DNA from: a virus
Length of the DNA: 41,713 bases
Direction: 5' to 3' (one strand)
IMG/VR virus record: IMGVR_UViG_3300029309_000080
Coordinates: 3,466 to 45,178 of that record
Position numbers and translations under genes: made by a program. This document shows, piece after piece, positions 32,281 through 40,687 of the stretch (positions are counted from its first letter, which is position 1; each line of letters begins with the position of its first letter). Below the pieces are notes generated by a model. It was not told where the DNA came from, searched no databases, and was given only the letters and a program-made list of their open reading frames with translations.

Positions 32281-32308
32281 TTCCAGGAAAGACCCTAGGA
32301 ATCCTAGG
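32281..32308. promoter_or_regulatory. palindromes TTCCAGGAA and CCTAGGA-A-TCCTAGG
   Basis: TTCCAGGAA lies at 32281-32289 and the 15-base perfect inverted repeat CCTAGGA-A-TCCTAGG at 32294-32308. Both belong to the GGA...TCC palindrome theme that recurs next to the large terminase and primase-helicase genes. The surroundings (32104-32497) are non-coding, with an A/T tract at about 32311-32333. Confidence 0.5.
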
Positions 32309-32348
32309 CCCGAAAAAAATTTTGCAAAAATTTCACAGCCCTCTTGCG

Positions 32349-32381
32349 TTGACCTTGTCAAGTGTGTAGATTCTGTATAAT
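32349..32381 (+). promoter_or_regulatory. putative promoter of the large terminase / head operon
   Basis: A perfect TATAAT (32376-32381) with TG directly before it follows TTGTCA (32355-32360) with 15-base spacing, or TTGACC (32349-32354) with 21. The -35 part is an inverted repeat TTGAC-CTT-GTCAA (32349-32361), which could be an operator. The AGGAATATTCCT palindromes follow at 32397 and beyond, that is, just downstream of the start of transcription. Confidence 0.5.
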
Positions 32382-32384
32382 CAG

Positions 32385-32485
32385 TTATTCCTGACTAGGA
32401 ATATTCCTCTGACCTAGTAATACAACGGATGTATTACAGTTAATTAATAGGTTTAAGGAATATATTCCTGGCAGGAGATATTCCT
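32385..32485. promoter_or_regulatory. cluster of GGAATATTCC-type palindromes in the large terminase leader
   Basis: Sites: a half-site TTATTCCT (32385-32392); AGGAATATTCCT (32397-32408), identical to the primase-helicase leader copy; AGGAATATATTCCT (32456-32469), whose 12-base core matches the other copy exactly; and AGGAGATATTCCT (32473-32485). The last ends 12 bases before the terminase ATG and overlaps its ribosome binding zone. A repressor bound here could block both transcription and translation signals. Confidence 0.6.
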
Positions 32486-32497
32486 AAGAAGGTAACG

Positions 32498-34009
32498 ATG
32501 CCGATAACTGAGCGTGTAGATCCCAGTCTTTTAAAAAATCTTCCGAATCTTCCTGAAAATGAGCAAAGAGAGATACTTGCTCTGATCGAGGAGCTAGAGG
32601 AGGCGGAAAGTAAAGAAGAGGCTAGAGATGGGTTCATGCCGTTTATTAAACGTGTGTGGCCGGCTTTTATCGAGGGAAGGCATCATAAGATCATGGGAGA
32701 TGCTTTCGAGCGAGTTGCTCGTGGGGAACTCAAAAGACTGATCATAAATATGCCTCCTAGGCACACTAAATCAGAGTTTGCATCCTATCTGCTGCCAGCG
32801 TGGTTTCTAGGCAGGTTCCCTGATAAGAAAATAATACAAACAGCGCACACAGCAGAATTAAGTGTCGGGTTTGGGCGAAAAGTCCGAAACCTGGTAGATA
32901 GTGATGATTACAAGACTGTCTTCCCGAATATGGGCTTACGGGCCGATTCAAAGGCAGCAGGAAGATGGAGCACCAGTAAAGGCGGCGAATATTTCGCTAT
33001 AGGTGTTGGTGGTGCTGTTACTGGTAAAGGCGCGGATCTCCTCATTATTGATGATCCCCATTCTGAACAAGAGGGGCAAAGCGCCGATCCATCGGTATTC
33101 GATAAGGTATACGAGTGGTATACATCAGGGCCTAGGCAGCGTTTGCAGCCCGGAGGAGCCATCATTGTTGTTATGACACGATGGCACAAAAGGGATTTGA
33201 CGGGCCAGATCGTTAAGTCATCCGTACAGAGAGCAGGAACAGATGAATGGGAAGTCATCGAGTTTCCAGCAATTATGCCCTCTGGTAAGTCGTTATGGCC
33301 TCAGTTCTGGCCTTTGGAGGAGTTAGAATCGTTACGGAACGAACTTCCTGCTCCAAAATGGAATGCTCAGTATCAGCAGAACCCTACGTCAGAAGAGGGT
33401 GCGCTGGTCAAAAGGGAATGGTGGAGAGAGTGGGAACAGGACACGCCACCTCCCTGCGAGTTTATTATACAGTCATGGGATACCGCATTTCTTAAAACAC
33501 AACGGTCTGACTACTCCGCATGCACTACATGGGGGGTTTTCTACCACCCGGACGATAACGGTGAAACACAAGCCAATATCATCCTGTTGGATGCGTTGAA
33601 AGAAAGACTGGAGTTTCCAGAGCTTAAAAAGAAAGCATACGAGTATTACGAGTACTGGGAACCCGATGCCTGTATCGTGGAAGCCAAAGCGGCTGGTACG
33701 CCATTAATATTTGAGCTTAGAGCTATGGGAATACTAGTATCTGAGTACACCCCATCGCGTGGTAATGATAAGATAGCCAGGGTCAACGCAGTGGCAGATC
33801 TGTTTGCTTCAGGCAATGTCTGGAGACCGAATACAAGATTTGCTGAAGAAGTGGTGGAGGAGTTTGCTGCTTTCCCGGCAGGAGAGCACGATGACCTTGT
33901 AGACTCCTCTACCCAAGCATTGTTGCGTTTCAGGCAGGGTGGTTTCCTGAGGCTGCACACGGATGAAGAGGACGAGCCTTTTTATCCGAGAAAGGCAAGT
34001 TATTACTAA
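32498..34009 (+). CDS. terL: terminase large subunit (packaging ATPase-nuclease)
   Basis: A 503-residue protein. Walker A-like MPPRHTKSE at 85-93, Walker B LLIIDDP at 181-187, coupling-type motif near IVVMTRWHKRD, and a C-terminal RNase H-type nuclease with D328 in IQSWDTAF and the acidic H464-D-D motif in EHDDLVDS. It cuts and pumps DNA into the prohead through the portal encoded downstream. The start follows a palindrome-rich leader. It begins the long plus-strand head operon and its stop overlaps the next start (TAATG). Confidence 0.93.
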   Translation: MPITERVDPSLLKNLPNLPENEQREILALIEELEEAESKEEARDGFMPFIKRVWPAFIEGRHHKIMGDAFERVARGELKRLIINMPPRHTKSEFASYLLPAWFLGRFPDKKIIQTAHTAELSVGFGRKVRNLVDSDDYKTVFPNMGLRADSKAAGRWSTSKGGEYFAIGVGGAVTGKGADLLIIDDPHSEQEGQSADPSVFDKVYEWYTSGPRQRLQPGGAIIVVMTRWHKRDLTGQIVKSSVQRAGTDEWEVIEFPAIMPSGKSLWPQFWPLEELESLRNELPAPKWNAQYQQNPTSEEGALVKREWWREWEQDTPPPCEFIIQSWDTAFLKTQRSDYSACTTWGVFYHPDDNGETQANIILLDALKERLEFPELKKKAYEYYEYWEPDACIVEAKAAGTPLIFELRAMGILVSEYTPSRGNDKIARVNAVADLFASGNVWRPNTRFAEEVVEEFAAFPAGEHDDLVDSSTQALLRFRQGGFLRLHTDEEDEPFYPRKASYY

Positions 34010-34701
34010 TGGCGTTTTTACAAAGCAATATCCCGTATTTTAAATGCTGGGTTAGAAAGGAATACACACACAATCATCAGAAATATCATGGAGAGTTTCT
34101 TCATGCTATGGCTATAGCGGTAACGTCAATACCCTGTAGGTGTTTGAGTTTTCAGGTAATTTTTACCGGAGCGGAAACATATGATGATGACAACGAACCA
34201 AATGTTCATGGCGGTGCTATGTGGGCAAGAATGCCCATCACTGCCTTGGTAGCTGATACACCTCTCGTTGAATGGCCTGAGCCTATGGAGGTCTGGGCAG
34301 CACAGCCCTGGGATTGTAGCTCTAGAGAACACAGTGCTTATGTGTTGGAAAGAGCCACACCATGCCCTTGGCTTGCCAAGATAAACGGGGAGTTTTATCC
34401 AGCTAAATATTATTTCACTGTTGACTATACAGATAGTGAAATAGCAGATGATCCAGCGCAGCACAAACAGTCCCATGTTATGGAGCTGTTGGATGCTGGG
34501 CCTTGGACTGGGAATATTGTGGCTTTGCCAAACAACCGTGTTAGGGTGACTCATCCAGCGTGGTTTGAAACAGGCGAAGGAGCGCCTGACTTCAGGCCCT
34601 CGCAACATATTCATTACAGCAAATCAGATCTTGATTACACGCTAGATGTAAATCAGGTATTCGATAATCTATATGCAGGAGACTCGCATGAGGAAGACTA
34701 G
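34009..34701 (+). CDS. conserved marine phage protein of unknown function
   Basis: A 230-residue protein beginning MAFLQSNIPYFKCWVRKEY, a start I recall from marine podovirus genomes where the gene also lies between large terminase and portal. It is rich in Trp, Tyr and acidic residues (VEWPEPMEVWAAQPWDCSS, YPAKYYFTVDYTDSEIADD) and has no membrane segment. The conserved place suggests a role in packaging or head assembly; none is established that I know of. Confidence 0.65.
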   Translation: MAFLQSNIPYFKCWVRKEYTHNHQKYHGEFLHAMAIAVTSIPCRCLSFQVIFTGAETYDDDNEPNVHGGAMWARMPITALVADTPLVEWPEPMEVWAAQPWDCSSREHSAYVLERATPCPWLAKINGEFYPAKYYFTVDYTDSEIADDPAQHKQSHVMELLDAGPWTGNIVALPNNRVRVTHPAWFETGEGAPDFRPSQHIHYSKSDLDYTLDVNQVFDNLYAGDSHEED

Positions 34702-35044
34702 CAAGGGGATGATGCGCGGCGGCAAAGCTAAAGGCATGATGCGCGGCGGAAAGGCCAAGGGTATGATGCGTGGCGGTAAAACAAAAGGTTACAAAGGCGG
34801 CGGCAAGACAGAAAAGCTTCGTATGGTAGAGAAAGACGGAAAGATGGTTCCGTTTTTTCTTGCTGATGACGAAGGCAAGATGAAAGGCGGGGGCATGGTT
34901 CCCAAGAGCAAAGGCTATTTCAAGGGCGGAAGAGTTATGAAGTCCAAGAACATGAGCCGTGGAGGAAAGACCAAAGGCATGATGCGTGGCGGAAAGACCG
35001 GGTCTAAGATGTCTACTAAGGGCGGAAAGCGCGGCGGCATATAA
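34688..35044 (+). CDS. Lys/Gly/Met repeat protein
   Basis: A 118-residue, extremely basic protein; the ATG at 34688 has CAGGAG six bases upstream. It is built of repeats KGMMRGGKA (three near the N-terminus, one near the C-terminus) and shorter KGGG/RGGK units. Such histone-tail-like composition points to DNA or RNA binding, perhaps in the capsid interior. Similar KGMM-GGK repeat proteins occur in other marine phages. It lies between terminase and portal genes. Role is inference. Confidence 0.6.
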   Translation: MRKTSKGMMRGGKAKGMMRGGKAKGMMRGGKTKGYKGGGKTEKLRMVEKDGKMVPFFLADDEGKMKGGGMVPKSKGYFKGGRVMKSKNMSRGGKTKGMMRGGKTGSKMSTKGGKRGGI

Positions 35045-35047
35045 AAA

Positions 35048-35446
35048 ATGGCTAACGGTAGCAATACTAAAAAAAAGCGTAGTGTTGTTAAAGAGCTTGG
35101 CAAAGCTTACGCAAGTGTGCCTAAGCAAGTTGGAAAAACAGCAAAGCGTTATGCAAAAAACTTTTACGAAGGCGTTGTAAAAGAAGCTCCTGGTATGATC
35201 AAGGAGTTGCCTAGAGACATAGCAAATATTCCGCAAGTGAAAGAGGCTGCAAAAATAATAAGAGATCCTCTTCTTATAGAAAAAGACATAGAAAGAATGG
35301 GCGGTAAATATAGAGTCCCTGAAGGCAAGATGGGTGGTGGTAGAGGAAAATCTAGAACAGCAAGGAATATGTCTGATGGCGGTAAAGTGACAATCGCTAG
35401 AGGCTCTGGTGCTGCTAGGCCACAAAAATTCAGGAAGAATGGATAG
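35048..35446 (+). CDS. small basic structural-operon protein
   Basis: A 132-residue Lys-rich protein. The N-terminal half is helical (VKELGKAYASVPKQVGKTAK), the C-terminal half contains Gly/Arg motifs (GKMGGGRGKSRTARNMSDGG) similar to those of the preceding repeat protein. It ends immediately before the portal start (TAGATG). It could be a minor capsid or DNA-binding protein; no family recognised. Confidence 0.55.
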   Translation: MANGSNTKKKRSVVKELGKAYASVPKQVGKTAKRYAKNFYEGVVKEAPGMIKELPRDIANIPQVKEAAKIIRDPLLIEKDIERMGGKYRVPEGKMGGGRGKSRTARNMSDGGKVTIARGSGAARPQKFRKNG

Positions 35447-37924
35447 ATGGCTGTCGATAGGCCGCTAGCAACGCCTATGGCGCAACCTGGCGATGAGCCA
35501 GAGGGCGCTGTAGAGATCGAAATAGTTAATCCAGAGTCTGTATCAGTAGAGGCAGGTGGGGAGACTATATTCGATTTTGACGAACAGGATCTGTTCGGCG
35601 GTAAAATACCGCATGATGCAAACCTGGCTGAGTTCGTTGAGGACAAAGAGCTAAACGTCATAGCTAGTGATCTGGTATCTGCGTATCACTCTGACAAAGA
35701 AAGTCGCGCTGATTGGGAAAGATCTTACATAGAGGGCTTAGATCTGCTTGGTCTAAAGCATGAAGATCGCACTATGCCGTGGGATGGGGCCTGTGGAGTG
35801 TTCCATCCGCTGCTTACAGAATCAGTTATACGCTTTCAATCACAAGCGATACAGGAACTATTCCCTGCATCCGGTCCTGTAAAGACCAGTATCGTTGGAA
35901 AAATAACTGACGAAAAAGAAAAACAGGCAAACAGAGTAGAAGATTATCTTAATTATCTACTGACTGAGAAAATGACAGAGTACAGGACGGAGACAGAGCG
36001 CATGTTGTTCTCTCTCCCGCTTGCTGGATCTGCATTTCGCAAGGTTTATTACGATCCAAGCATGGGGAGACCATGCAGTATGTTTGTCCCGGCAGAGGAT
36101 TTTGTTGTCAGCTACGGGGCATCGGACCTAGCAACGTGCGAAAGAGCTACGCATGTGATGAAAAAGAGCAGCAACGAGATAAGAAAGCTGCAAGTTGCTG
36201 GTTTTTACACAGATGTTGATGTTTCTAGCGGCGGATCTGGCGATTATTCGTCCACTGACAGGATAAAAGACAAGTATAACGAGCTGACAGGCGACAACGC
36301 CACCTACGATTCAGACAGCAGACACACTATTTTAGAGATGATGGTCGATTTAGACCTTGTCGGATTCGAGGATGTGCAGAACGGAGAGCAAACAGGGGTG
36401 CAGTTGCCCTATGTTGTAAGCATAGATCTTGGCTCAAGAGAGGTTTTAGCCATCAGACGCAACTGGTATGAGAACGATGAGCGGAAAATGAAGCGCCAAC
36501 ACTTCGTTCACTACCAATATATGCCGGGTTTAGGGTTTTACGGGTTCGGATTGATCCACATGATTGGTGGATTAGCCAAATCAGCGACCTCTTTGCTTCG
36601 ACAACTAGTCGATGCGGGAACATTAGCCAACCTTCCGGGTGGTTTGAAGGCTAGAGGGCTGAGAATCAAGGGCGATGACACCCCGATTATGCCCGGAGAG
36701 TTCAGAGATGTGGACGTTCCTGGTGGAGCGATAAGAGATAACATAAGTTTCTTGCCCTACAAAGAGCCTAGCACTGTTTTATATCAGCTTTTGGGCGATA
36801 TTGTAGAAGAAGGGCGGCGTTTTGCCTCTGCTGCTGACGTAAAAGCGGCAGATATGAACGCAGAAGCGCCTGTTGGCACGACTTTAGCGATATTAGAGCG
36901 GTCAATGAAGGTTATGAGCGCGGTTCAGGCGCGATTACACTCCTCTATGAGGGATGAGCTGCGTCTTTTGTCGAATATTGTGCGTGATTTTGGTCCTGAG
37001 GCCTATCCTTACGAAGAAGACGGTCAAGAAATGACTTCTCAGGACTTTGATGAGCGAGTTGACATAGTTCCTGTCAGTGATCCTAACGCTGGAACGATGG
37101 CACAGAGGATTATGCAGTATCAGGCGGCTCTACAGCTAGCTGCACAAGCTCCTGAGATGTATGACATGCAGCTTTTGCACAGACAGATGCTGGAAATACT
37201 GAATATCCGAGATGCAGACAAGATCGTACCTCTAGAAGACGAGATACCGCCGATAGATCCTGTTTCAGAGAACATGGAGCTGCTAAACGGCAAGCCAATA
37301 AGGGCTTACATCTACCAAGATCACGATGCACACATAAAAGTACACATGTCTTTTGTTCAAGATCCAAAGATACTGGAGATTATGAGCAAGAGTCCGAATG
37401 CACAGAAGGCATTCAACGCAATGGCAGCTCACATACAAGAACATCTGGCGTTCAAGTACAGATTAGAGATAGAAAAAGAGCTTGGCGTACAGCTACCTCC
37501 ACCAGGAGAGCCTTTGCCAGAAGATATCGAGTTGAGGATATCAAGGTTGGTCGCAGCGGCGGCAGAACAGTTGTTAGGAAAGAACCAAAGAGAAGCTCAA
37601 CAGCAGATAAATCAGCAGCAGATGCAAGACCCTGTAATACAAATGCAGCAAAAAGAGTTGCAAATCAAAGAGTTAGAGGCTCAGGCTAAGGCTCAAAAGG
37701 ATATGGCTAAGATACAGCTAGATATGCAGAAAGCTGTTGATAACTCTCAACTACAAAGAGAGAGAATGAATCAACAAGAGCGTATCGCCCAAGCCAAGAT
37801 AGCCGTGGATATAGCTCAGGATAATTCCAAGCAGCAGTTAGAAGAAAGAAAAATAGCCTCTAAGGATCAAATAGAAGGCTTTAGAATTGGACAGGAAATA
37901 GCTAAAGACATGCTTGATGAATAG
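35447..37924 (+). CDS. portal protein (P22-type)
   Basis: An 825-residue protein, somewhat longer than P22 portal (about 725). The stretch RADWERSYIEGLDLLGLKHE, MPWDGACGVFHPLLTESVIR and TEYRTETERMLFSLPLAGSAFRK is typical of this portal family, as is the central YQYMPGLGFYGFGLIHMIGG. The C-terminal 200 residues are Gln/Lys/Glu-rich coiled coil (QQQINQQQMQDPVIQMQQ), like the barrel of long portals. It forms the dodecameric ring for packaging and ejection. Its end overlaps the next small gene. Confidence 0.88.
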   Translation: MAVDRPLATPMAQPGDEPEGAVEIEIVNPESVSVEAGGETIFDFDEQDLFGGKIPHDANLAEFVEDKELNVIASDLVSAYHSDKESRADWERSYIEGLDLLGLKHEDRTMPWDGACGVFHPLLTESVIRFQSQAIQELFPASGPVKTSIVGKITDEKEKQANRVEDYLNYLLTEKMTEYRTETERMLFSLPLAGSAFRKVYYDPSMGRPCSMFVPAEDFVVSYGASDLATCERATHVMKKSSNEIRKLQVAGFYTDVDVSSGGSGDYSSTDRIKDKYNELTGDNATYDSDSRHTILEMMVDLDLVGFEDVQNGEQTGVQLPYVVSIDLGSREVLAIRRNWYENDERKMKRQHFVHYQYMPGLGFYGFGLIHMIGGLAKSATSLLRQLVDAGTLANLPGGLKARGLRIKGDDTPIMPGEFRDVDVPGGAIRDNISFLPYKEPSTVLYQLLGDIVEEGRRFASAADVKAADMNAEAPVGTTLAILERSMKVMSAVQARLHSSMRDELRLLSNIVRDFGPEAYPYEEDGQEMTSQDFDERVDIVPVSDPNAGTMAQRIMQYQAALQLAAQAPEMYDMQLLHRQMLEILNIRDADKIVPLEDEIPPIDPVSENMELLNGKPIRAYIYQDHDAHIKVHMSFVQDPKILEIMSKSPNAQKAFNAMAAHIQEHLAFKYRLEIEKELGVQLPPPGEPLPEDIELRISRLVAAAAEQLLGKNQREAQQQINQQQMQDPVIQMQQKELQIKELEAQAKAQKDMAKIQLDMQKAVDNSQLQRERMNQQERIAQAKIAVDIAQDNSKQQLEERKIASKDQIEGFRIGQEIAKDMLDE

Positions 37925-38126
37925 TGTATCATCAGTAAATAGTTTCGATTATTTGAAGAAAGCTATACGCGATAAGATGAACGACTATAGTGATCATCTG
38001 TGCGGCGGAGCATGTAAAGATTACGCAGACTATAGTAAGTGTTGCGGAATCATAGAAGGATTGGCTCTAGCAGAGCGTGAGCTTTTGGATATGAAGGAAA
38101 AGCTAGAAAAAGATTACTCCGCATAA
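37917..38126 (+). CDS. small hypothetical protein after portal
   Basis: A 69-residue protein starting inside the portal end. It has a Cys-rich centre (DHLCGGACKDYADYSKCCGI) that might bind a metal, then a helix (LALAERELLDMKEKLEKD). Similar short Cys-containing helical proteins follow the portal in related marine phages, in my recollection. Function unknown. Confidence 0.55.
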   Translation: MNSVSSVNSFDYLKKAIRDKMNDYSDHLCGGACKDYADYSKCCGIIEGLALAERELLDMKEKLEKDYSA

Positions 38127-38133
38127 GCGGTGC

Positions 38134-38155
38134 AAGCGACTCTGGACGCTTTTTT
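38134..38155 (+). terminator. weak intrinsic terminator between portal block and GroES gene
   Basis: AAGCG (38134-38138), an eight-base loop, CGCTT (38147-38151) and further T to 38155. The stem is short, so termination is probably partial and would lower head-gene expression relative to the upstream genes or vice versa. It lies in the only gap in this part of the operon. Confidence 0.45.
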
Positions 38156-38173
38156 CCAGTGCAGGAGAAACTA

Positions 38174-38572
38174 ATGAGTCAATCATTAGCACAAAAGAAG
38201 GAAGAGTTATCTGAAGATCAGGATGACAATTCCAGGAAGGCAAAGCAACTGCCCACACCAAAGGGCTATAAAATCCTCATAGCTTTGCCAGAGCCTGAGG
38301 CAAAGACGGAAGGCGGCATATTAAAAGCCACTGAAACGCTGCACAATGAAGAAATAGGTTCTATTGTGGGTATGGTCATAGAATTAGGGCCAGACTGTTA
38401 CAAAGACCCACAGCGATTCCCTTCTGGGCCGTCATGCAAAGAGGGCGATTGGATATTAATGAGATCTTATTCGGGAACCCGATTCAAGGTTCACGGTAAA
38501 GAGTTTCGTTTAATTAACGACGATAGCGTAGAAGCAGTTGTTGAAGATCCAAGGGGGATAGTCAAGGTATGA
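38174..38572 (+). CDS. GroES-like co-chaperonin
   Basis: A 132-residue protein starting at MSQSLAQKK behind AGGAG with six-base spacing. From residue about 30 it follows the GroES layout: LPTPKGYKILIALPEP, a mobile-loop-like Gly-rich GGILKATETLHNEE, IGSIVGMVIELGPDCY, then a KEGDWILMRSYSGTRF strand and EFRLINDDSVEAVV. Phage co-chaperonins (such as T4 gp31) help host GroEL fold capsid protein; this gene lies upstream of scaffold and capsid. High family confidence. Confidence 0.8.
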   Translation: MSQSLAQKKEELSEDQDDNSRKAKQLPTPKGYKILIALPEPEAKTEGGILKATETLHNEEIGSIVGMVIELGPDCYKDPQRFPSGPSCKEGDWILMRSYSGTRFKVHGKEFRLINDDSVEAVVEDPRGIVKV

Positions 38573-39603
38573 GTGAAGCACAAGAATCAATGGAGTTCGA
38601 GGAAACCTCATCTGAAGACAAGTTTTTTGGGGTTAAAACCACAATAGGATCAAACGAATCGCAGTCTGAAAGCAGCGAAGAGTCTGATTTTGAGATAGAG
38701 CTTGTCGATGACAGGCCTGAAGAGGACAGAAGACCTCCGAGAAACGAAGCTGTTAGTGAAGACATAAGTGATGAAGAGCTTTCCAGCTATAGCGAAAAAG
38801 TTCAAAAGCGCATAAACAAGCTTCGCTACGATCAGCATGAAGAGCGCAGACGCAGGGAAGATGCGGAAAAGATGCGCGAAGAAGCTGTGAGGTATGCACA
38901 GCAAGTGACAGAAAAGAACAAAGAGTATGAATCTCTCATAAATAGGGGGGAAACAGCTCTAATAGGCCAAATAAAAGATAAGGCCAAGTTAAGCTACGAT
39001 ACAGCTAAAGAGATGTATCGCAAGGCTTACGAAGAAGGCGATACTGATAATGTTGTGGCCGCACAGGAAAAGCTCATCAAGGCTCAGACAGAACTGTCTG
39101 AAGCTGAGAAGTATGAGAACAACCTTGCCAGAACAACTCAGCAGCAGCCTCAAGCGCAACAACCAGCGCAAGATCAGTTCCAGCAGCAACCTCAACAACC
39201 GCAACAACAGGTTACGGTTCACCCGGAGGCTCAGAGGTGGTCTGAAAAGAACCCCTGGTTTATGCAGGAAGGTTACGAAGAGATGACTAGTTTAGCGTAT
39301 GGAGCGCACTCTAGGCTTATGAAGCAAGGAGTTGCACCAAACAGCCCAGAATATTTTGCTGCGGTTGATACTGCGCTAAGACAAAGATTTCCAGAATTTG
39401 ATTGGCAGGATGAAAGCGATACATATGGGCGTAACGCACCCGTGACTGTCAGTCAGCCCTCGTCGGTGGTGGCTCCCCAAACAAGAAATAATGGAGCCAA
39501 ACCGCGCAAAGTACGGCTAGCGCCCAGCCAGATCGCTCTCGCCAAGCGACTTGGACTTACCAATGAACAGTACGCAAAACAACTCTTAAAGGAGGGTAAT
39601 TGA
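38569..39603 (+). CDS. scaffolding protein
   Basis: A 344-residue acidic protein. The first 70 residues are rich in Glu, Asp and Ser; residues 80-210 form a charged coiled coil (RINKLRYDQHEERRRREDAE); a Gln/Pro linker is followed by a conserved-looking EAQRWSEKNPWFMQEGYEEM and a basic C-terminal helical part (KVRLAPSQIALAKRLGL), which in scaffold proteins contacts the capsid. It lies between GroES and capsid genes as usual for podoviruses. Overlaps the GroES stop (ATGA). Confidence 0.75.
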   Translation: MSEAQESMEFEETSSEDKFFGVKTTIGSNESQSESSEESDFEIELVDDRPEEDRRPPRNEAVSEDISDEELSSYSEKVQKRINKLRYDQHEERRRREDAEKMREEAVRYAQQVTEKNKEYESLINRGETALIGQIKDKAKLSYDTAKEMYRKAYEEGDTDNVVAAQEKLIKAQTELSEAEKYENNLARTTQQQPQAQQPAQDQFQQQPQQPQQQVTVHPEAQRWSEKNPWFMQEGYEEMTSLAYGAHSRLMKQGVAPNSPEYFAAVDTALRQRFPEFDWQDESDTYGRNAPVTVSQPSSVVAPQTRNNGAKPRKVRLAPSQIALAKRLGLTNEQYAKQLLKEGN

Positions 39604-40058
39604 TGACTGAAGAGCGCACTCCAAGAAACTCTGAAACGCGAGAAGTTTCTACCAGACCCAGTGATTCATGGATTCCAGCATCTATTTTGCCTGACCCGGA
39701 ACCTCAAGATGGTTACGTCTTTAGGTGGGTAAAGACAAAGTTGCAGGGAGAATCAGACAATGCTCATGTGTCCAGGATGTTTAGGGAGGGATGGGAGCCT
39801 GTGAAAGCAGAGGATCACCCAGAACTAAGATTAGGTTCAGACCTTGGCAGTCAGTTTGAGGGGAATATAGAAGTCGGCGGATTGCTTTTATGTAAAGCGC
39901 CTGAAGGCAAAATGAAAGCTAGAGAAAGGCATTTCACAGATATAGCCCAAAACCAAATGGAGTCGGTAGATAACAACTTTATGCGTGAAAATGATCCTCG
40001 CATGCCTCTCCTTCAACCAGAGAGAAGCACACGGGTATCTTCATTTGGCAAGGACTAA
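39603..40058 (+). CDS. conserved marine phage head-region protein
   Basis: A 151-residue protein. GGAGG lies upstream of the ATG, which shares one base with the previous stop. The motif YVFRWVKTKLQGESDNAHV, MFREGWEPVKAEDHPEL and the C-terminal RENDPRMPLLQPERST are well-known to me from marine phage head regions, always just before the capsid. No function is established that I know of; a minor capsid or assembly role is likely. Confidence 0.65.
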   Translation: MTEERTPRNSETREVSTRPSDSWIPASILPDPEPQDGYVFRWVKTKLQGESDNAHVSRMFREGWEPVKAEDHPELRLGSDLGSQFEGNIEVGGLLLCKAPEGKMKARERHFTDIAQNQMESVDNNFMRENDPRMPLLQPERSTRVSSFGKD

Positions 40059-40098
40059 TCTCTGGCAAGGGGTTAGTTGTTAACTAAAGGAGGCCGAT

Positions 40099-40674
40099 AT
40101 GGCAACCGTTGCAACCCCTATGGGTGCAGAACCAGTTAATACGCTAAGTGCTAGTGGCTCTTACACAGGTAAAGTTCGTCACATCAAAATAGCGTCTGGT
40201 TACGGCACCGGCATTTTCTACGGCGATTTCGTCAAGCTTGTTAACACAGGCACAGTAGAAAAAGATACGGGTACTTCTACGCTTACACCAGTGGGTGTAT
40301 TTGTAGGATGTTCCTACACTGACCCAAGCACAAGTCAGTTAACTTTCAACCAACAGTTCCCAGCAAGCACTGCTGCGGATGACATAATGGCTTATGTTGT
40401 TGATGACCCTAATGTGGTCATGCAGATGCAGTCATCTGGCGTTTTGTCTCAGACAGAGCTAGGTAACAACATTGCTGTTGTACAGACTGGCGGTTCTACT
40501 TCAATCGGACGTAGCAAGAACTCTCTAGGAGACACTGGCGCTACGACTAACACGCTTCCAATGCGAATCATCGAGTTCGTTGAGGGGCCAAGCAGCACAG
40601 TTGGTGATGCGTTTACTGATGCTCTCGTTTTCTTTAACGTGGGCCACCAGTACACAAACACCACTGGCGTATAA
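40099..40674 (+). CDS. capsid decoration-type protein
   Basis: A 191-residue protein with a very strong AAAGGAGG before the ATG, the strongest in this block, suggesting high expression. It is rich in Gly, Thr, Ser and Val in beta patterns (IKIASGYGTGIFYGDFVKLV, TPVGVFVGCSYTDP). Such proteins directly upstream of the capsid gene are head decoration or stabilising proteins in marine phages. Assignment is from position and composition. Confidence 0.6.
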   Translation: MATVATPMGAEPVNTLSASGSYTGKVRHIKIASGYGTGIFYGDFVKLVNTGTVEKDTGTSTLTPVGVFVGCSYTDPSTSQLTFNQQFPASTAADDIMAYVVDDPNVVMQMQSSGVLSQTELGNNIAVVQTGGSTSIGRSKNSLGDTGATTNTLPMRIIEFVEGPSSTVGDAFTDALVFFNVGHQYTNTTGV

Positions 40675-40687
40675 GGGGGATTAAGAA

